In this document: in pieces, positions 1-8,764 of the stretch
Layout of the letters: each line of letters begins with the position of its first letter
Position numbering within the stretch: position 1 is the stretch's first letter
Assembly: GCA_902492505.1 (NCBI GenBank)
Contig: CABULU010000010.1
Span: 1 to 42,566, forward strand
Source: an uncultured Eubacteriales bacterium
GTDB lineage: Bacteria; Bacillota; Clostridia; Oscillospirales; QAKW01
Length of the DNA stretch: 42,566 bases
Direction: 5' to 3'
Made by a program: the position numbers and the translations under genes
The notes under the pieces: generated by a model
Database searches by the model: none
What the model saw: the letters and a program-made list of their open reading frames with translations, nothing else
Told to the model about the DNA's origin: nothing

Positions 1-372
1 TTTGATATCAGGCTTGAAATGATTTATGACGGAATATGCGAGCTTTGCGGTAGGTATAAGCCCGATGCCGCGTCTGTTGAAGAACTGTTTTTTAATACCA
101 ATATAACTACGGGAATTGCCGTCGGTCACAGCCGCGGCGTGATTTTGCTCGCATTGCGCAAAAGCGGCGTTGATTTTTATGAGTATACTCCGCTTCAGGT
201 AAAGCAAAGCGTTGTGGGGTACGGGCGCGCGGAAAAAAAGCAGGTTATGATAATGACAAAGACTTTGCTGGGACTTGAGCGTATGCCGCGTCCCGACGAT
301 GCCGCCGATGCGCTTGCTCTTGCGGTTTGTCATGCACATTGCGCCAAATCTCAGCTTTTGGGGCTTATGTGA
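1..372 (+). CDS. ruvC: Crossover junction endodeoxyribonuclease RuvC (5' end missing)
   Basis: RuvC is the Holliday-junction resolvase that cuts four-way DNA junctions held by RuvAB. The frame is open from the first base, so the gene starts upstream of the window; 123 C-terminal residues are visible. Recognisable blocks are SVEELFF (an acidic active-site block), VGHSRGVILLAL, YTPLQVKQSVVGYGRAEK and the C-terminal DDAADALALAVCHAH, which holds the last catalytic aspartates of the RNase H-like fold. It ends about 20 bases before ruvA, so ruvC, ruvA and ruvB sit together, as is common in bacteria. Nothing is odd apart from the truncation by the window edge. Confidence 0.95.
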   Translation, partial: FDIRLEMIYDGICELCGRYKPDAASVEELFFNTNITTGIAVGHSRGVILLALRKSGVDFYEYTPLQVKQSVVGYGRAEKKQVMIMTKTLLGLERMPRPDDAADALALAVCHAHCAKSQLLGLM

Positions 373-391
373 ATCGTAAATGGGAGGTAAT

Positions 392-982
392 ATGATATAT
401 TCGCTAAACGGTAAAGTGATTGAAAAGCTGTCTGACAGGGCAGTTATAGAATGTTTCGGAGTCGGGTATGAGGTTCAGATGACGCGCAACGGAATCTCTG
501 CACTGGCAGCTCAGGGCGATAATGCTTTCGTATATATTCACATGATTGTAAGAGAGGACAGCATAGAGCTGTTTGGATTTTGCAACGTCAGTGAGAGAGA
601 CAGCTTTAAAACGCTGCTCGGTATTTCGGGTATAGGACCGAAAGCAGCAGCGGCGGTGCTGTCTGAGTTTACTCCGGGAGAGCTTGCCGCCGCAGTTGCA
701 ACGGGGGATACGGCATTGATAACACGTGCCCAGGGAATAGGTCCAAAAGCTGCGCAGAGAATTGTATTGGAGCTTAAGGACAAGCTTCAGGGATTATCTT
801 CGGTTCCGGTGCGTCAAAGCGGTGTGCAGCAGGGCGGCGCTGCAAAGACCATCGAAGCTATTGATGCGCTTATGACGCTGGGCTATACCCAGCATGAGGC
901 AAAGCGTGCCGTGGCGGCTATGGATATAAATGAAATGAGTGTTGAGGAAATAATAAAGGTTGCATTGAAAGAAATGATGTAA
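392..982 (+). CDS. ruvA: Holliday junction branch migration protein RuvA
   Basis: RuvA is the tetrameric junction-binding subunit that loads the RuvB motor. The product is 196 residues, the normal family length. I place the start at the ATG at 392 (MIYSLNGKVIEK) because GGGAGG lies 4-9 bases before it; an earlier in-frame ATG at 380 has no such site. The N-terminal OB-fold domain is followed by two helix-hairpin-helix motifs (LLGISGIGPKAAAA and AQGIGPKAAQRIVLELKDKL). A C-terminal three-helix domain (IDALMTLGYTQHEAKRAV) is the part that contacts RuvB in this family. It lies between ruvC and ruvB and is probably co-transcribed with both. Confidence 0.97.
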   Translation: MIYSLNGKVIEKLSDRAVIECFGVGYEVQMTRNGISALAAQGDNAFVYIHMIVREDSIELFGFCNVSERDSFKTLLGISGIGPKAAAAVLSEFTPGELAAAVATGDTALITRAQGIGPKAAQRIVLELKDKLQGLSSVPVRQSGVQQGGAAKTIEAIDALMTLGYTQHEAKRAVAAMDINEMSVEEIIKVALKEMM

Positions 983-1034
983 ATATTTCGGTGAATCTTT
1001 ATTAAAAAGTGATAACAACAAATATGAGGTTTAG

Positions 1035-2069
1035 ATGATAGAATCCGATTTTGATGAAAGAATAGTTACGTCTGCATTAACAGGCGCAGACAATGAAATT
1101 GAGGAATCGCTGCGTCCACGCCGCATCGGCGAGTATATAGGACAAGGCAAGGTGAAGGAAAACCTGAATATTTATATTGAAGCGGCAAAATCACGCGGTG
1201 AGAGTTTGGATCATTGTCTGCTGTACGGTCCTCCGGGGCTTGGTAAGACTACGCTTGCGGGAATTATAGCTTCCGAGATGGGCGTAAATATCAGGATAAC
1301 GTCAGGACCTGCCATTGAGAAAGCCGGGGATCTTGCCGCTATAATTACAAACCTTCAGTCGGGAGACGTTCTTTTTATAGACGAAATTCACCGTCTATCG
1401 CGTGCGGTGGAGGAAATACTTTATCCTGCTATGGAGGATTATGCGGTTGATATAATTATCGGAAAAGGTCCGTCTGCAAGAAGTATACGTATAGATCTTC
1501 CTCGTTTTACTCTTATAGGGGCTACAACAAGAGCGGGTCAGATTTCATCGCCGCTGCGCGACCGATTCGGCGTCATGCTGCGCTTGGAGCTTTACAGTGC
1601 CGAAGAACTGTGCGAAATTGTTGTGCGTTCGGCGGGAATTCTTAATATTCCCGTTAAAAAGGACGGAGCGATGGAAATTGCTATGCGCTCAAGAGGTACA
1701 CCGCGAATTGCTAACCGGCTTTTAAAACGCGTACGCGATTTTGCCCAGGTTAAGGGTGACGGAATTATAGACAAAAAAATTGCAAGACTTGCGCTTTCGG
1801 CTCTTGAGATTGATGAGCTCGGACTTGACAATATAGACAGATTAATGCTGACAAGCATAATAACAAATTTCGGCGGCGGTCCCGTAGGTCTTGAAACGCT
1901 TGCCGCCACAATCGGCGAAGAAGCTGTTACTCTTGAGGATGTTTATGAGCCGTATTTGCTTCAAATGGGATTTATTTCAAGAACTCCACGCGGCAGAACC
2001 GCTACAATAAATGCATATCGGCATTTGGGTATGCCGACGGACGGGGAACAGGTTTCTTTTGAGGTGTAA
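1035..2069 (+). CDS. ruvB: Holliday junction branch migration DNA helicase RuvB
   Basis: RuvB is the AAA+ hexameric motor that drives branch migration with RuvA. The product has 344 residues, typical for the family. Visible motifs are Walker A GPPGLGKTT, Walker B with DEIHR (FIDEIHRLSRAVEE), sensor 1 in LIGATTRAG, and the RuvB signature in which GTPRIANRLLKRVRDFAQ leads into the C-terminal winged helix (GFISRTPRGRTAT). A GAGG site precedes the ATG. The 52 bases after ruvA contain nothing recognisable. One base separates its stop from the next start, so the downstream methyltransferase is very likely in the same transcript. Confidence 0.98.
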   Translation: MIESDFDERIVTSALTGADNEIEESLRPRRIGEYIGQGKVKENLNIYIEAAKSRGESLDHCLLYGPPGLGKTTLAGIIASEMGVNIRITSGPAIEKAGDLAAIITNLQSGDVLFIDEIHRLSRAVEEILYPAMEDYAVDIIIGKGPSARSIRIDLPRFTLIGATTRAGQISSPLRDRFGVMLRLELYSAEELCEIVVRSAGILNIPVKKDGAMEIAMRSRGTPRIANRLLKRVRDFAQVKGDGIIDKKIARLALSALEIDELGLDNIDRLMLTSIITNFGGGPVGLETLAATIGEEAVTLEDVYEPYLLQMGFISRTPRGRTATINAYRHLGMPTDGEQVSFEV

Positions 2070-2070
2070 T

Positions 2071-2931
2071 ATGTTTTTGGCTGATAAATGGAAAGATTAT
2101 AAGCTGCTTGATGTTTCGTGCGGAGAGCGCCTTGAAATTTGGGGGGATTACATTCTAATCCGACCTGATCCGCAGGCGATTTGGAGAAGTGAAAAAAAAC
2201 ATCCTCTGTGGAGTAAGGCAAATGCGCATTATCACCGTTCAAAAAGCGGCGGCGGCAGCTGGCAGATTTTCAGACTTCCGGAAAGCTGGCAGATAAAGTA
2301 TAAAAACCTCACTTTTAACATTAAACCAATGAATTTTAAACATACAGGTATTTTTCCGGAACAGGCGGTTAATTGGGATTTTATGATTGATAAAATCTTA
2401 AGTGCAGGAAGAAAGATTAATGTTTTAAATTTGTTTGCATATACCGGCGGCGCTACAATGGCCTGCGCTTTTGCAGGTGCGAGTGTGTGTCATGTCGATG
2501 CTTCAAAGGGTATGGTTCAGTGGGCAAAGGATAACGCGCAGGCTTGCGGTCTGAGAGAAAAACCGGTGCGCTATATAGTTGACGACTGTATTAAATTTGT
2601 AGAGCGGGAAATCAGACGCGGAAATAAGTATGACGGAATTGTTATGGATCCGCCGTCCTACGGTAGAGGTCCGGGCGGTGAGGTATGGCAGCTGGAGGAC
2701 ATGCTTTATGATTTTGTAAAGAAATGTACGCTTTTGCTGTCGGACAAGCCTTTGTTTTTTATTCTCAATTCATATTCTACCGGCCTTAGCGCTTCTGTTA
2801 TGGAGTATTTGCTCAGAACATGTATAGACCAAAGGTTAGGCGGGAAATTTGAAAGCTCGGAAATCGGACTTTTGACCGAAAGCGGAATGGAGTTCCCGTC
2901 AGGTTCTGTGGCAAGGTGGTACGACAAATGA
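2071..2931 (+). CDS. Class I SAM-dependent methyltransferase, RlmI/RlmK-like
   Basis: This predicted S-adenosylmethionine-dependent methyltransferase resembles the C-terminal catalytic part of the RlmI/RlmK 23S rRNA m5C/m7G enzymes. The product is 286 residues from the ATG at 2071; the GAGG site lies at the very end of ruvB. Residues near 125-150 carry the SAM-binding motif (VLNLFAYTGGATMACAFAGA), followed by HVDASKGMVQWAKDN. The DPPSYGRG motif near 210 is the catalytic-type NPPY/DPPF equivalent. It lacks the N-terminal PUA domain of RlmI, so the RNA target cannot be named. Its stop overlaps the next start (ATGA), linking it to the ECF genes. Confidence 0.8.
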   Translation: MFLADKWKDYKLLDVSCGERLEIWGDYILIRPDPQAIWRSEKKHPLWSKANAHYHRSKSGGGSWQIFRLPESWQIKYKNLTFNIKPMNFKHTGIFPEQAVNWDFMIDKILSAGRKINVLNLFAYTGGATMACAFAGASVCHVDASKGMVQWAKDNAQACGLREKPVRYIVDDCIKFVEREIRRGNKYDGIVMDPPSYGRGPGGEVWQLEDMLYDFVKKCTLLLSDKPLFFILNSYSTGLSASVMEYLLRTCIDQRLGGKFESSEIGLLTESGMEFPSGSVARWYDK

Positions 2932-3818
2932 TGAATAATACAAAATACGATATAATAAAAACAGAAAATATTTCATTTTCGTATAACCCGGAGGAAAACG
3001 GCGCGCTTGTACTTGACGGTATTAACCTTGAAATTGAGCAAAACAGCTTTGTTGCAATTCTCGGTCACAACGGAAGCGGCAAAAGCACACTTGCAAAGAA
3101 TTTTAACGGTATTCTGCTCCCGACGGGAGGAAAGGTCTATGCGTGCGGTATAGACACTGCGCAGAGTGATAAAATACTTGAAATACGTCGTAATATGGGT
3201 ATGGTATTTCAAAATCCGGATAACCAGATAATTGCCACAGTTGTTGATGAGGATATTGCGTTTGCGCTCGAAAATCTCGGAGTTGCGCATGATGAAATGG
3301 TGAAAAGAGTAGATGAGGCGCTTGAAATTGTCGGAATGACCGAATATAAGCACCATGCCCCCCACCGTCTGTCCGGAGGGCAGAAGCAGCGCGTGGCTAT
3401 TGCAGGTATCATTGCGATGCGTCCCAGATGTCTTATTATGGACGAGCCTACTGCTATGCTTGATCCAAAAGGTAGAAAAGAGGTTATGTCTACTATAAAA
3501 CGGTTGAAGTCGGAACAGGGAGTGACGGTTGTTCTGATTACTCATTATATGGACGAGGCGGTACAGGCGGATAGAGTTATAGTCATGGATGACGGAAAAA
3601 TTCTTGTTGACGGAACGCCTGAATATGTTTTTCAAAACGTCGGTCTGCTGCACAGCGTTGCGCTTGATGTGCCGCAGGCTGCGGAGCTTATGTATAAGTT
3701 ACGTGAATATGATATCAAGGTGCCGATTTCGGTACTTAACGAAAAGGATTGCGTAGAGGTCTTGTCAAAACTTCTGGAGGGTAAAATTGATAATAACCAC
3801 AGAGAATTTAACTCATAA
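2928..3818 (+). CDS. ecfA1: ECF transporter ATPase EcfA1
   Basis: This is one of the two ATPases of the shared energy-coupling factor module that powers vitamin uptake by interchangeable S components. I choose the ATG at 2928, 8 bases after AAGGTGG, giving 296 residues; a second ATG follows directly at 2931. It has Walker A GHNGSGKST, Q-loop VFQNPDNQ, signature LSGGQKQRVAIAG, Walker B CLIMDEPTAMLDPKGRKEV and the switch histidine in LITHYMDE. The extended C-terminal segment (VPQAAELMYKLREY) is typical of EcfA proteins. It overlaps both neighbours. No S component is in this operon, which fits a group II module shared by scattered S genes. Confidence 0.95.
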   Translation: MMNNTKYDIIKTENISFSYNPEENGALVLDGINLEIEQNSFVAILGHNGSGKSTLAKNFNGILLPTGGKVYACGIDTAQSDKILEIRRNMGMVFQNPDNQIIATVVDEDIAFALENLGVAHDEMVKRVDEALEIVGMTEYKHHAPHRLSGGQKQRVAIAGIIAMRPRCLIMDEPTAMLDPKGRKEVMSTIKRLKSEQGVTVVLITHYMDEAVQADRVIVMDDGKILVDGTPEYVFQNVGLLHSVALDVPQAAELMYKLREYDIKVPISVLNEKDCVEVLSKLLEGKIDNNHREFNS

Positions 3819-4650
3819 ATACGGCGTTGGAACTCCGTTTGAGAAAACAGCGCTCGACAATGTGTCTGTTGGAATTGAAGACGGGGATTATGTAGGTGTA
3901 ATAGGTCATACCGGCTCCGGTAAAAGTACGCTTATTTCTCATTTTAACGCTATTTTAAAGCCTACCTCAGGTCGGGTTTATGTTGACGGTGAGGATTTAT
4001 GGCAGGAAAACAAGCTGAAAAGAATTCAAACGAGATTTAAGGTAGGGCTTGTTTTTCAGTATCCTGAGTACCAGTTATTTGAGGATACGGTTTATAATGA
4101 TATTGCATTCGGTCCTAAAAACATGGGTCTTTCCGATAATGATATTGAACAGCGTGTGTTGAAGGCAATAGAGTTTGTCGGGCTTGATAAAAAGTATCTT
4201 GAAAAATCGCCGTTTGATTTGTCGGGCGGTCAAAAGCGGCGTGTTGCAATTGCAGGTGTCATGGCTATGTCACCTAAGGTTTTGGTTCTGGATGAGCCGG
4301 CGGCAGGACTTGACCCTAAGGGTCGTGATGAAATACTTGCGAGGATACGCGAATACCATCAGGAGACAAAGAGTACGGTGCTGCTTGTTTCCCATTCCAT
4401 GGAGGATATAGCAAAAAATGCACATTCGATTATTGTTATGAACCGAGCCAAATGCATGATGCACGCATCTGTTAAAGAAGTATTTGAAAAGGCGGAAGAA
4501 CTCGAAAAAATCGGCCTTGATATTCCGCAGATAACTAAGGTTTTTATATCCTTAAACAAGCTGGGCTACAAGGTTTCGTCCGATATATATACTGTTGACG
4601 ATGCGCGCGACGAGATACTGAGGTGCTTAAAGGGTGGTGATATCAGATGA
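3787..4650 (+). CDS. ecfA2: ECF transporter ATPase EcfA2
   Basis: This is the second ATPase of the ECF module, which pairs with EcfA1. The product has 287 residues. The start is a TTG at 3787, supported by GGAGGG about 6 bases upstream, and it overlaps the end of ecfA1 by 32 bases. Motifs are Walker A GHTGSGKST, Q-loop VFQYPEYQLFEDTVYNDIAF (typical of EcfA2), signature LSGGQKRRVAIAG, Walker B VLVLDEPAAGLDPKGRDE and the switch LVSHSMED. The C-terminal IGLDIPQITKVFISL segment is the usual EcfA tail. It overlaps ecfT by four bases, so translation of the three subunits is probably coupled. Confidence 0.95.
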   Translation: MIITTENLTHKYGVGTPFEKTALDNVSVGIEDGDYVGVIGHTGSGKSTLISHFNAILKPTSGRVYVDGEDLWQENKLKRIQTRFKVGLVFQYPEYQLFEDTVYNDIAFGPKNMGLSDNDIEQRVLKAIEFVGLDKKYLEKSPFDLSGGQKRRVAIAGVMAMSPKVLVLDEPAAGLDPKGRDEILARIREYHQETKSTVLLVSHSMEDIAKNAHSIIVMNRAKCMMHASVKEVFEKAEELEKIGLDIPQITKVFISLNKLGYKVSSDIYTVDDARDEILRCLKGGDIR

Positions 4651-5453
4651 TTAAGGATATCACAATAGGTCAGTATTTTCCGGGTGATTCCGTTATTCAT
4701 AAAATGGATCCGCGGATGAAAATAATTCTTACCGTTGTTTATATCGCTGCGCTTTTTGTTGTCAAAAATTTTTTGGGGTTTCTTCTTACAGGCGGTTTGC
4801 TGATTATTATAATGCTTATTTCTAAAATTCCTGTTAAAACAGTGTTTAGAGGTATAAAGCCACTGCTGTTTATTATAATTTTTACTGCCTTTTTCAACAT
4901 TTTTTACGGTACCGGAGCTTCTGTATTTCCGGGGATCGGTTGGCTTGCATGGCTTAAATGGGGCGGACTGAGAAACGCGGCATTTATGGTGATACGTATT
5001 GTTTTGCTCATTACTGGTACGTCATTTATGACATATACAACAAGTCCTGTTATGCTGACAGATGCACTGGAGCGGCTGATATCGCCGCTTAAGTATATAA
5101 AGGTGCCTGTTCATGAGCTTGCGATGATGATGACTATTGCCATGCGTTTTATACCGACGCTTATTGACGAGACGGAAAAGATAACAAACGCTCAAAAGGC
5201 GCGCGGTGCGGATTTTGAAACGGGAAATATAATTAGGCGCGCCAAGGCGCTTATTCCTATATTGATACCGCTTATTGTATCCGCTTTCAGACGCGCCGAG
5301 GAGTTGGCGGATGCTATGGAGTGCAGATGTTATAACGGAGGCGACGGCAGAACCCGTTATAAGATATACAGCTTTTCTCTCAGAGACTATATTGCTGCGT
5401 TTGTTGTTTTAGCTGTTCTGATATCTGTAATACTTACAAATATTTTTATTTAG
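4647..5453 (+). CDS. ecfT: ECF transporter transmembrane component EcfT
   Basis: EcfT is the membrane scaffold that couples the ATPases to S components. The product has 268 residues with hydrophobic segments near 27-60, 68-90, 110-130 and 245-266. The N-terminal YFPGDSVIHKMDPRMKI stretch and the coupling-helix motifs with Ala-Arg-Gly (NAQKARGADFE; here ARG) and RRAEELADAMECRCY match the family; the two X-R-X helices bind the ATPase grooves. It starts at ATGA inside the ecfA2 stop and ends with TAG nine bases before truA. TAG serving as an ordinary stop here matters for judging the dnaX interruption. Confidence 0.95.
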   Translation: MIKDITIGQYFPGDSVIHKMDPRMKIILTVVYIAALFVVKNFLGFLLTGGLLIIIMLISKIPVKTVFRGIKPLLFIIIFTAFFNIFYGTGASVFPGIGWLAWLKWGGLRNAAFMVIRIVLLITGTSFMTYTTSPVMLTDALERLISPLKYIKVPVHELAMMMTIAMRFIPTLIDETEKITNAQKARGADFETGNIIRRAKALIPILIPLIVSAFRRAEELADAMECRCYNGGDGRTRYKIYSFSLRDYIAAFVVLAVLISVILTNIFI

Positions 5454-5461
5454 GAGCGCTT

Positions 5462-6232
5462 GTGTCAAAGTTACTTGTAAAGCTAAAATATAACGGGTCG
5501 GCTTATGTGGGATGGCAGGTACAGAAGAACGGGAAAAGTGTGCAGAGCTGTGTTCAGGACGCTATCGAAAAGCTGTACGGAGTCCGTGTCGATGTTACCG
5601 GATGCAGCAGAACTGACAGCGGAGTACATGCAAACGGCTATTGTTTCTGCTTTACGCCGCCGTATGATATTGAACCCTTTAAGGCGGTGGCGGCGTTGAA
5701 CTTTGCCCTTCCGGACGACATGGGAGTGTATGAATGCATAAAAGTGTCTGACAATTTTCATCCGCGTTACGACGCTGTTGCCAAGGAGTATATCTATAAG
5801 ATATACGGCGGACGACCGCGCAATCCCTTTTTGAACGGATTTGCTTATCACTATATAGGTGAGCTTGATGCAGAGCTTATGAATGACGCGGCAAAGGAAT
5901 TTGTAGGACGGCATGACTTTCGTTCATTTATGGCAAACGGGTCAAAAATTGCAGATACGTTTCGTACCGTATATTACTGCTCTGTGCTGAAAACAGACGA
6001 CTGCGTGCAAGTTCGTATATGTGCCGACGGTTTTTTATATAAAATGGTTCGTATAATTGTAGGTACTCTGCTTGCAGTTAACGAACAAAAGATTGACAAA
6101 AATCAAATTTCGTATATAATTGCAGCAAGAGACCGCAGCGCTGCGGGAAAAACCGCGCCGCCGCAAGGCTTGTATCTTAATAGGGTTTTTTATGATATAA
6201 AGGAGGTGGAAAACGCTTATGCCGGAATATAG
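5462..6232 (+). CDS. truA: tRNA pseudouridine(38-40) synthase TruA
   Basis: TruA converts uridines 38-40 of tRNA anticodon arms to pseudouridine. The product has 256 residues, within the family's normal size. It starts at a GTG with AGGAGCG about 5 bases upstream. The catalytic aspartate is D52 in GCSRTDSGVHANG. Other conserved blocks are YVGWQVQ near the start, FHPRYDAVAKEYIYKI, FVGRHDFRSFMANGS, and GFLYKMVRIIVGTLL near the C-terminus. The EcfA1-EcfA2-EcfT-TruA order is common in Firmicutes. The gene overlaps the next one by 14 bases. Confidence 0.96.
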   Translation: MSKLLVKLKYNGSAYVGWQVQKNGKSVQSCVQDAIEKLYGVRVDVTGCSRTDSGVHANGYCFCFTPPYDIEPFKAVAALNFALPDDMGVYECIKVSDNFHPRYDAVAKEYIYKIYGGRPRNPFLNGFAYHYIGELDAELMNDAAKEFVGRHDFRSFMANGSKIADTFRTVYYCSVLKTDDCVQVRICADGFLYKMVRIIVGTLLAVNEQKIDKNQISYIIAARDRSAAGKTAPPQGLYLNRVFYDIKEVENAYAGI

Positions 6233-7427
6233 CGAGCAGGACGATTTAATAGATATCCGTGAGCAACAGCAGGACTCCAAGAAAGAAAAAATAAAATCAA
6301 AAATCAGGTTTGCGCGTTTTCTTCTTCTGTTTGTAGCGGCTGTATTTGCAATTGTTTTGCTTTTTATTAATAAAGATAAGTTAAATGCAGATAATTTCAG
6401 ACGTCTTGCCGCAAAAATAGATATAGGTTTTTCATCTGATAAAAGTGAGGATAATTCGGTCATAGATTATGATTATAATCCCTCTGACGTTGTAGGTGTC
6501 TATAAGGACGGTATTGCGAGGGTCACATCGGACAGCCTTGTCATTATGGATAATGCGGGAACACAGTTTCAAAGTGTGCTGACGGGATTTAACAATCCGG
6601 CGCTTGTTACCACCGATAAATATGTTATGACATTTGACCGCGGAGGGCGGCATCTTATCGTTGCAAATTCCTTTGCAGTTGTTTTTGATATAACCTTTGA
6701 TGATAATATCGTTACGGCGTCAATGAATGACAGCGGCTATTTTGCAGTTGTAACGGAAAGCGATGCATATAAAAATAAGCTTATAGTATACAATTCTTCT
6801 TTTGAAGAAATATACAAGCTCAACAGTATGTCGCGGTATATTCTATCCGTTGACATTTCAGAGGATAACCGCCATGCGGCAGTATCTTCTTACTATATTG
6901 AGGGAAGCAGCATTATCCCCCAGATAAACTATTATAGTTTTACCGAAGAGGAGAGTCTTTGGAATGCAGAATTTGAAGATAATATCGCCGTATCGGTTAT
7001 ATGCAAGGATGATTCGACAGTATGCGCGCTGTTTGAATGGGGCGTTTGTATACTGGACTCCAAGGGCAAGGAAAAATGCAGATATGAATTTGGCAATAAA
7101 TTTTTACAGGCTTATTCGCTCACAAGAGGTAAATATAACTGTGTTGTGCTGAGCGACAGTCATAGCGGTAGTTCTGCCGTAACGGTATTTGACAACGCCG
7201 GTAAAAAAATATCTGAGACCGAAACAGATGTAACTGTTATTTCAGCGGATATTTTCGGAGACAGATTGGCGCTTTTATCGAGAGATAAAATTCATATTTA
7301 TACAGTATCCGGTAAGCTTATCTCAGAGCGTGAAAATCCAAATGATGCCATGTATGTATTATTTTCAGATAAAAATTCGGTTTTGGTTGTAAGTGATTCC
7401 GGGATAGTATATAATTTAATTAATTAA
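6219..7427 (+). CDS. DUF5711-type single-pass membrane protein with propeller-like extracytoplasmic domain
   Basis: Function unknown. The 402-residue protein has a basic, Gln/Lys-rich N-terminal tail (1-30), one transmembrane segment at about 32-50, and a long outside domain of repeated short beta-strand units (for example DSLVIMDNAGTQFQS, LIVYNSSFEEIYKL, CILDSKGKEKCRYEF, VTVFDNAGKKISE). These look like beta-propeller blades, and the overall form matches the DUF5711 family I recall from Clostridia. A strong AAAGGAGGTGG site precedes the ATG and lies within the end of truA. It is followed 18 bases later by a CvpA gene, a pairing that suggests an envelope or division-related role; that is inference. 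Confidence 0.75.
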   Translation: MPEYSEQDDLIDIREQQQDSKKEKIKSKIRFARFLLLFVAAVFAIVLLFINKDKLNADNFRRLAAKIDIGFSSDKSEDNSVIDYDYNPSDVVGVYKDGIARVTSDSLVIMDNAGTQFQSVLTGFNNPALVTTDKYVMTFDRGGRHLIVANSFAVVFDITFDDNIVTASMNDSGYFAVVTESDAYKNKLIVYNSSFEEIYKLNSMSRYILSVDISEDNRHAAVSSYYIEGSSIIPQINYYSFTEEESLWNAEFEDNIAVSVICKDDSTVCALFEWGVCILDSKGKEKCRYEFGNKFLQAYSLTRGKYNCVVLSDSHSGSSAVTVFDNAGKKISETETDVTVISADIFGDRLALLSRDKIHIYTVSGKLISERENPNDAMYVLFSDKNSVLVVSDSGIVYNLIN

Positions 7428-7445
7428 AGGTAAGGAGAGTTTACT

Positions 7446-8186
7446 GTGAGTATTATAATTGACATTGTTTTAGTTGCAATACTAATTGTATCGGCACTTT
7501 TTGCATTTAAAAAAGGTCTTATCGGTACGCTTTTCAGTCTTTTGGGCACGGTTGTTGCCATTGTTTTGTCTGTTATGCTGAGCGGACCTGTTTCTGGATA
7601 TATTAATCAAGAGTTTGTTAACCCTTCTATTAAGCAATACATATTGGGCGCAGTTGACTCGAGTTCTGTAGGCAAGTCTTATGAAGATGCTTTAAACAGT
7701 ATTGATGTTGCGGGTGCTGTTGAAAGAATGCCGTCGGAGCTGAAATCCGTTTTGGAATTTGCGGGAATAGATACGAGTGAAATTGTTGAAATGGCAAATT
7801 CTGTTACGGAGAACAGCAATGCTGCAAAAGATAATCTTATTGACAGTATAGCGGCGCCGATAAGTGGGACAATAAGTAGGGTTATTGCTCTTATTGTACT
7901 GTTTGTTATTTTAAGTATAATTTTGTGGGTGGTTTCCAGACTTGTTACTGCCGTATTTAACGCATTGCCGCTTGGCGGGATGGTAAATAAGGTCGGTGGA
8001 CTTATATTCGGAGTCCTGAGAGGACTTATTATAGTATTTGCAATTTCTGTTGTTTTCTCTGCTGTATCCAAGGGCGTCGACCCTGACAGCGGCAGCTTGT
8101 TTTCAAGGAAGACAATCGACTCGACCGTTTTGCTTAAAACTGTATCGAATATTAATCCGATAAATTCGATTTTAAATATAAAATAA
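7446..8186 (+). CDS. CvpA family membrane protein
   Basis: This is a 246-residue integral membrane protein of the CvpA family, known for colicin V production in E. coli and envelope homeostasis elsewhere; the biochemical role is unclear. It starts at GTG after AAGGAGAG. Hydrophobic segments lie at about 2-25, 28-48, 143-165 and 185-207. The N-terminal DIVLVAILIVSALFAFKKGLIGTL and the later GGMVNKVGGLIFGVLRGLII are the family hallmarks. A soluble insertion (about 60-135) separates the helix pairs. It lies in the same run as the DUF5711 gene and pgsA. Confidence 0.88.
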   Translation: MSIIIDIVLVAILIVSALFAFKKGLIGTLFSLLGTVVAIVLSVMLSGPVSGYINQEFVNPSIKQYILGAVDSSSVGKSYEDALNSIDVAGAVERMPSELKSVLEFAGIDTSEIVEMANSVTENSNAAKDNLIDSIAAPISGTISRVIALIVLFVILSIILWVVSRLVTAVFNALPLGGMVNKVGGLIFGVLRGLIIVFAISVVFSAVSKGVDPDSGSLFSRKTIDSTVLLKTVSNINPINSILNIK

Positions 8187-8197
8187 CGGAGATTAAT

Positions 8198-8764
8198 ATG
8201 AATTTACCTAATATACTTACAATTATCAGGTTGTTTTTAGTGCCTGTTTTCATACTGACGTATACAGCGGGCGACGGCGCTGCGGTTCGTGTGTCGGCAG
8301 CTGCGATATTTTTTATCGCTTCCGCTACGGATGTTCTTGACGGGTATATAGCACGTAAGTATAATAAAATTACCGATTTCGGCAAGCTTGCCGATCCTGT
8401 CGCGGATAAACTTATGCAGCTGTCTGCTGTCGGCTGTCTTGCGATAAATAAAAGAATTTCCATGTGGATTCTTGTATTGTTCATTGTCAAGGAAGTTATA
8501 ATGATTCTCGGAGGTATAAATCTTTTAAAGGAAAAGTTTGTCGTTCAGTCAAAATGGTCTGGCAAGATAGCTACTGTAATACTTTTTGCCTGTGTTATGA
8601 TAATTCTTGCCACCGACGAGCAGACCCTGCCTGAGCATTATGCTACAATTCTTATGTGTTGCAGCATTGTAGCTACTATTATAGCATTTTTTGATTATGC
8701 ACAGATGTATATAAAGATTAAAGAAAACATGGCAAAATCTCAAGCTAACAAGGAGAAGAAATGA
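8198..8764 (+). CDS. pgsA: CDP-diacylglycerol--glycerol-3-phosphate 3-phosphatidyltransferase
   Basis: This enzyme makes phosphatidylglycerol phosphate, the committed step to phosphatidylglycerol and cardiolipin. The 188-residue product begins MNLPNILTIIRLFLVPVF, the classic PgsA N-terminus. It carries the CDP-alcohol phosphotransferase signature D-x2-D-G-x2-A-R-x8-G-x3-D-x3-D, seen as TDVLDGYIARKYNKITDFGK followed by LADPVADK. Several membrane helices fill the rest. The stop overlaps the following start region (ATGATG), so translation is likely coupled to the Clp gene. Related alcohol phosphotransferases cannot be fully excluded, but the N-terminus and size fit PgsA best. Confidence 0.92.
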   Translation: MNLPNILTIIRLFLVPVFILTYTAGDGAAVRVSAAAIFFIASATDVLDGYIARKYNKITDFGKLADPVADKLMQLSAVGCLAINKRISMWILVLFIVKEVIMILGGINLLKEKFVVQSKWSGKIATVILFACVMIILATDEQTLPEHYATILMCCSIVATIIAFFDYAQMYIKIKENMAKSQANKEKK

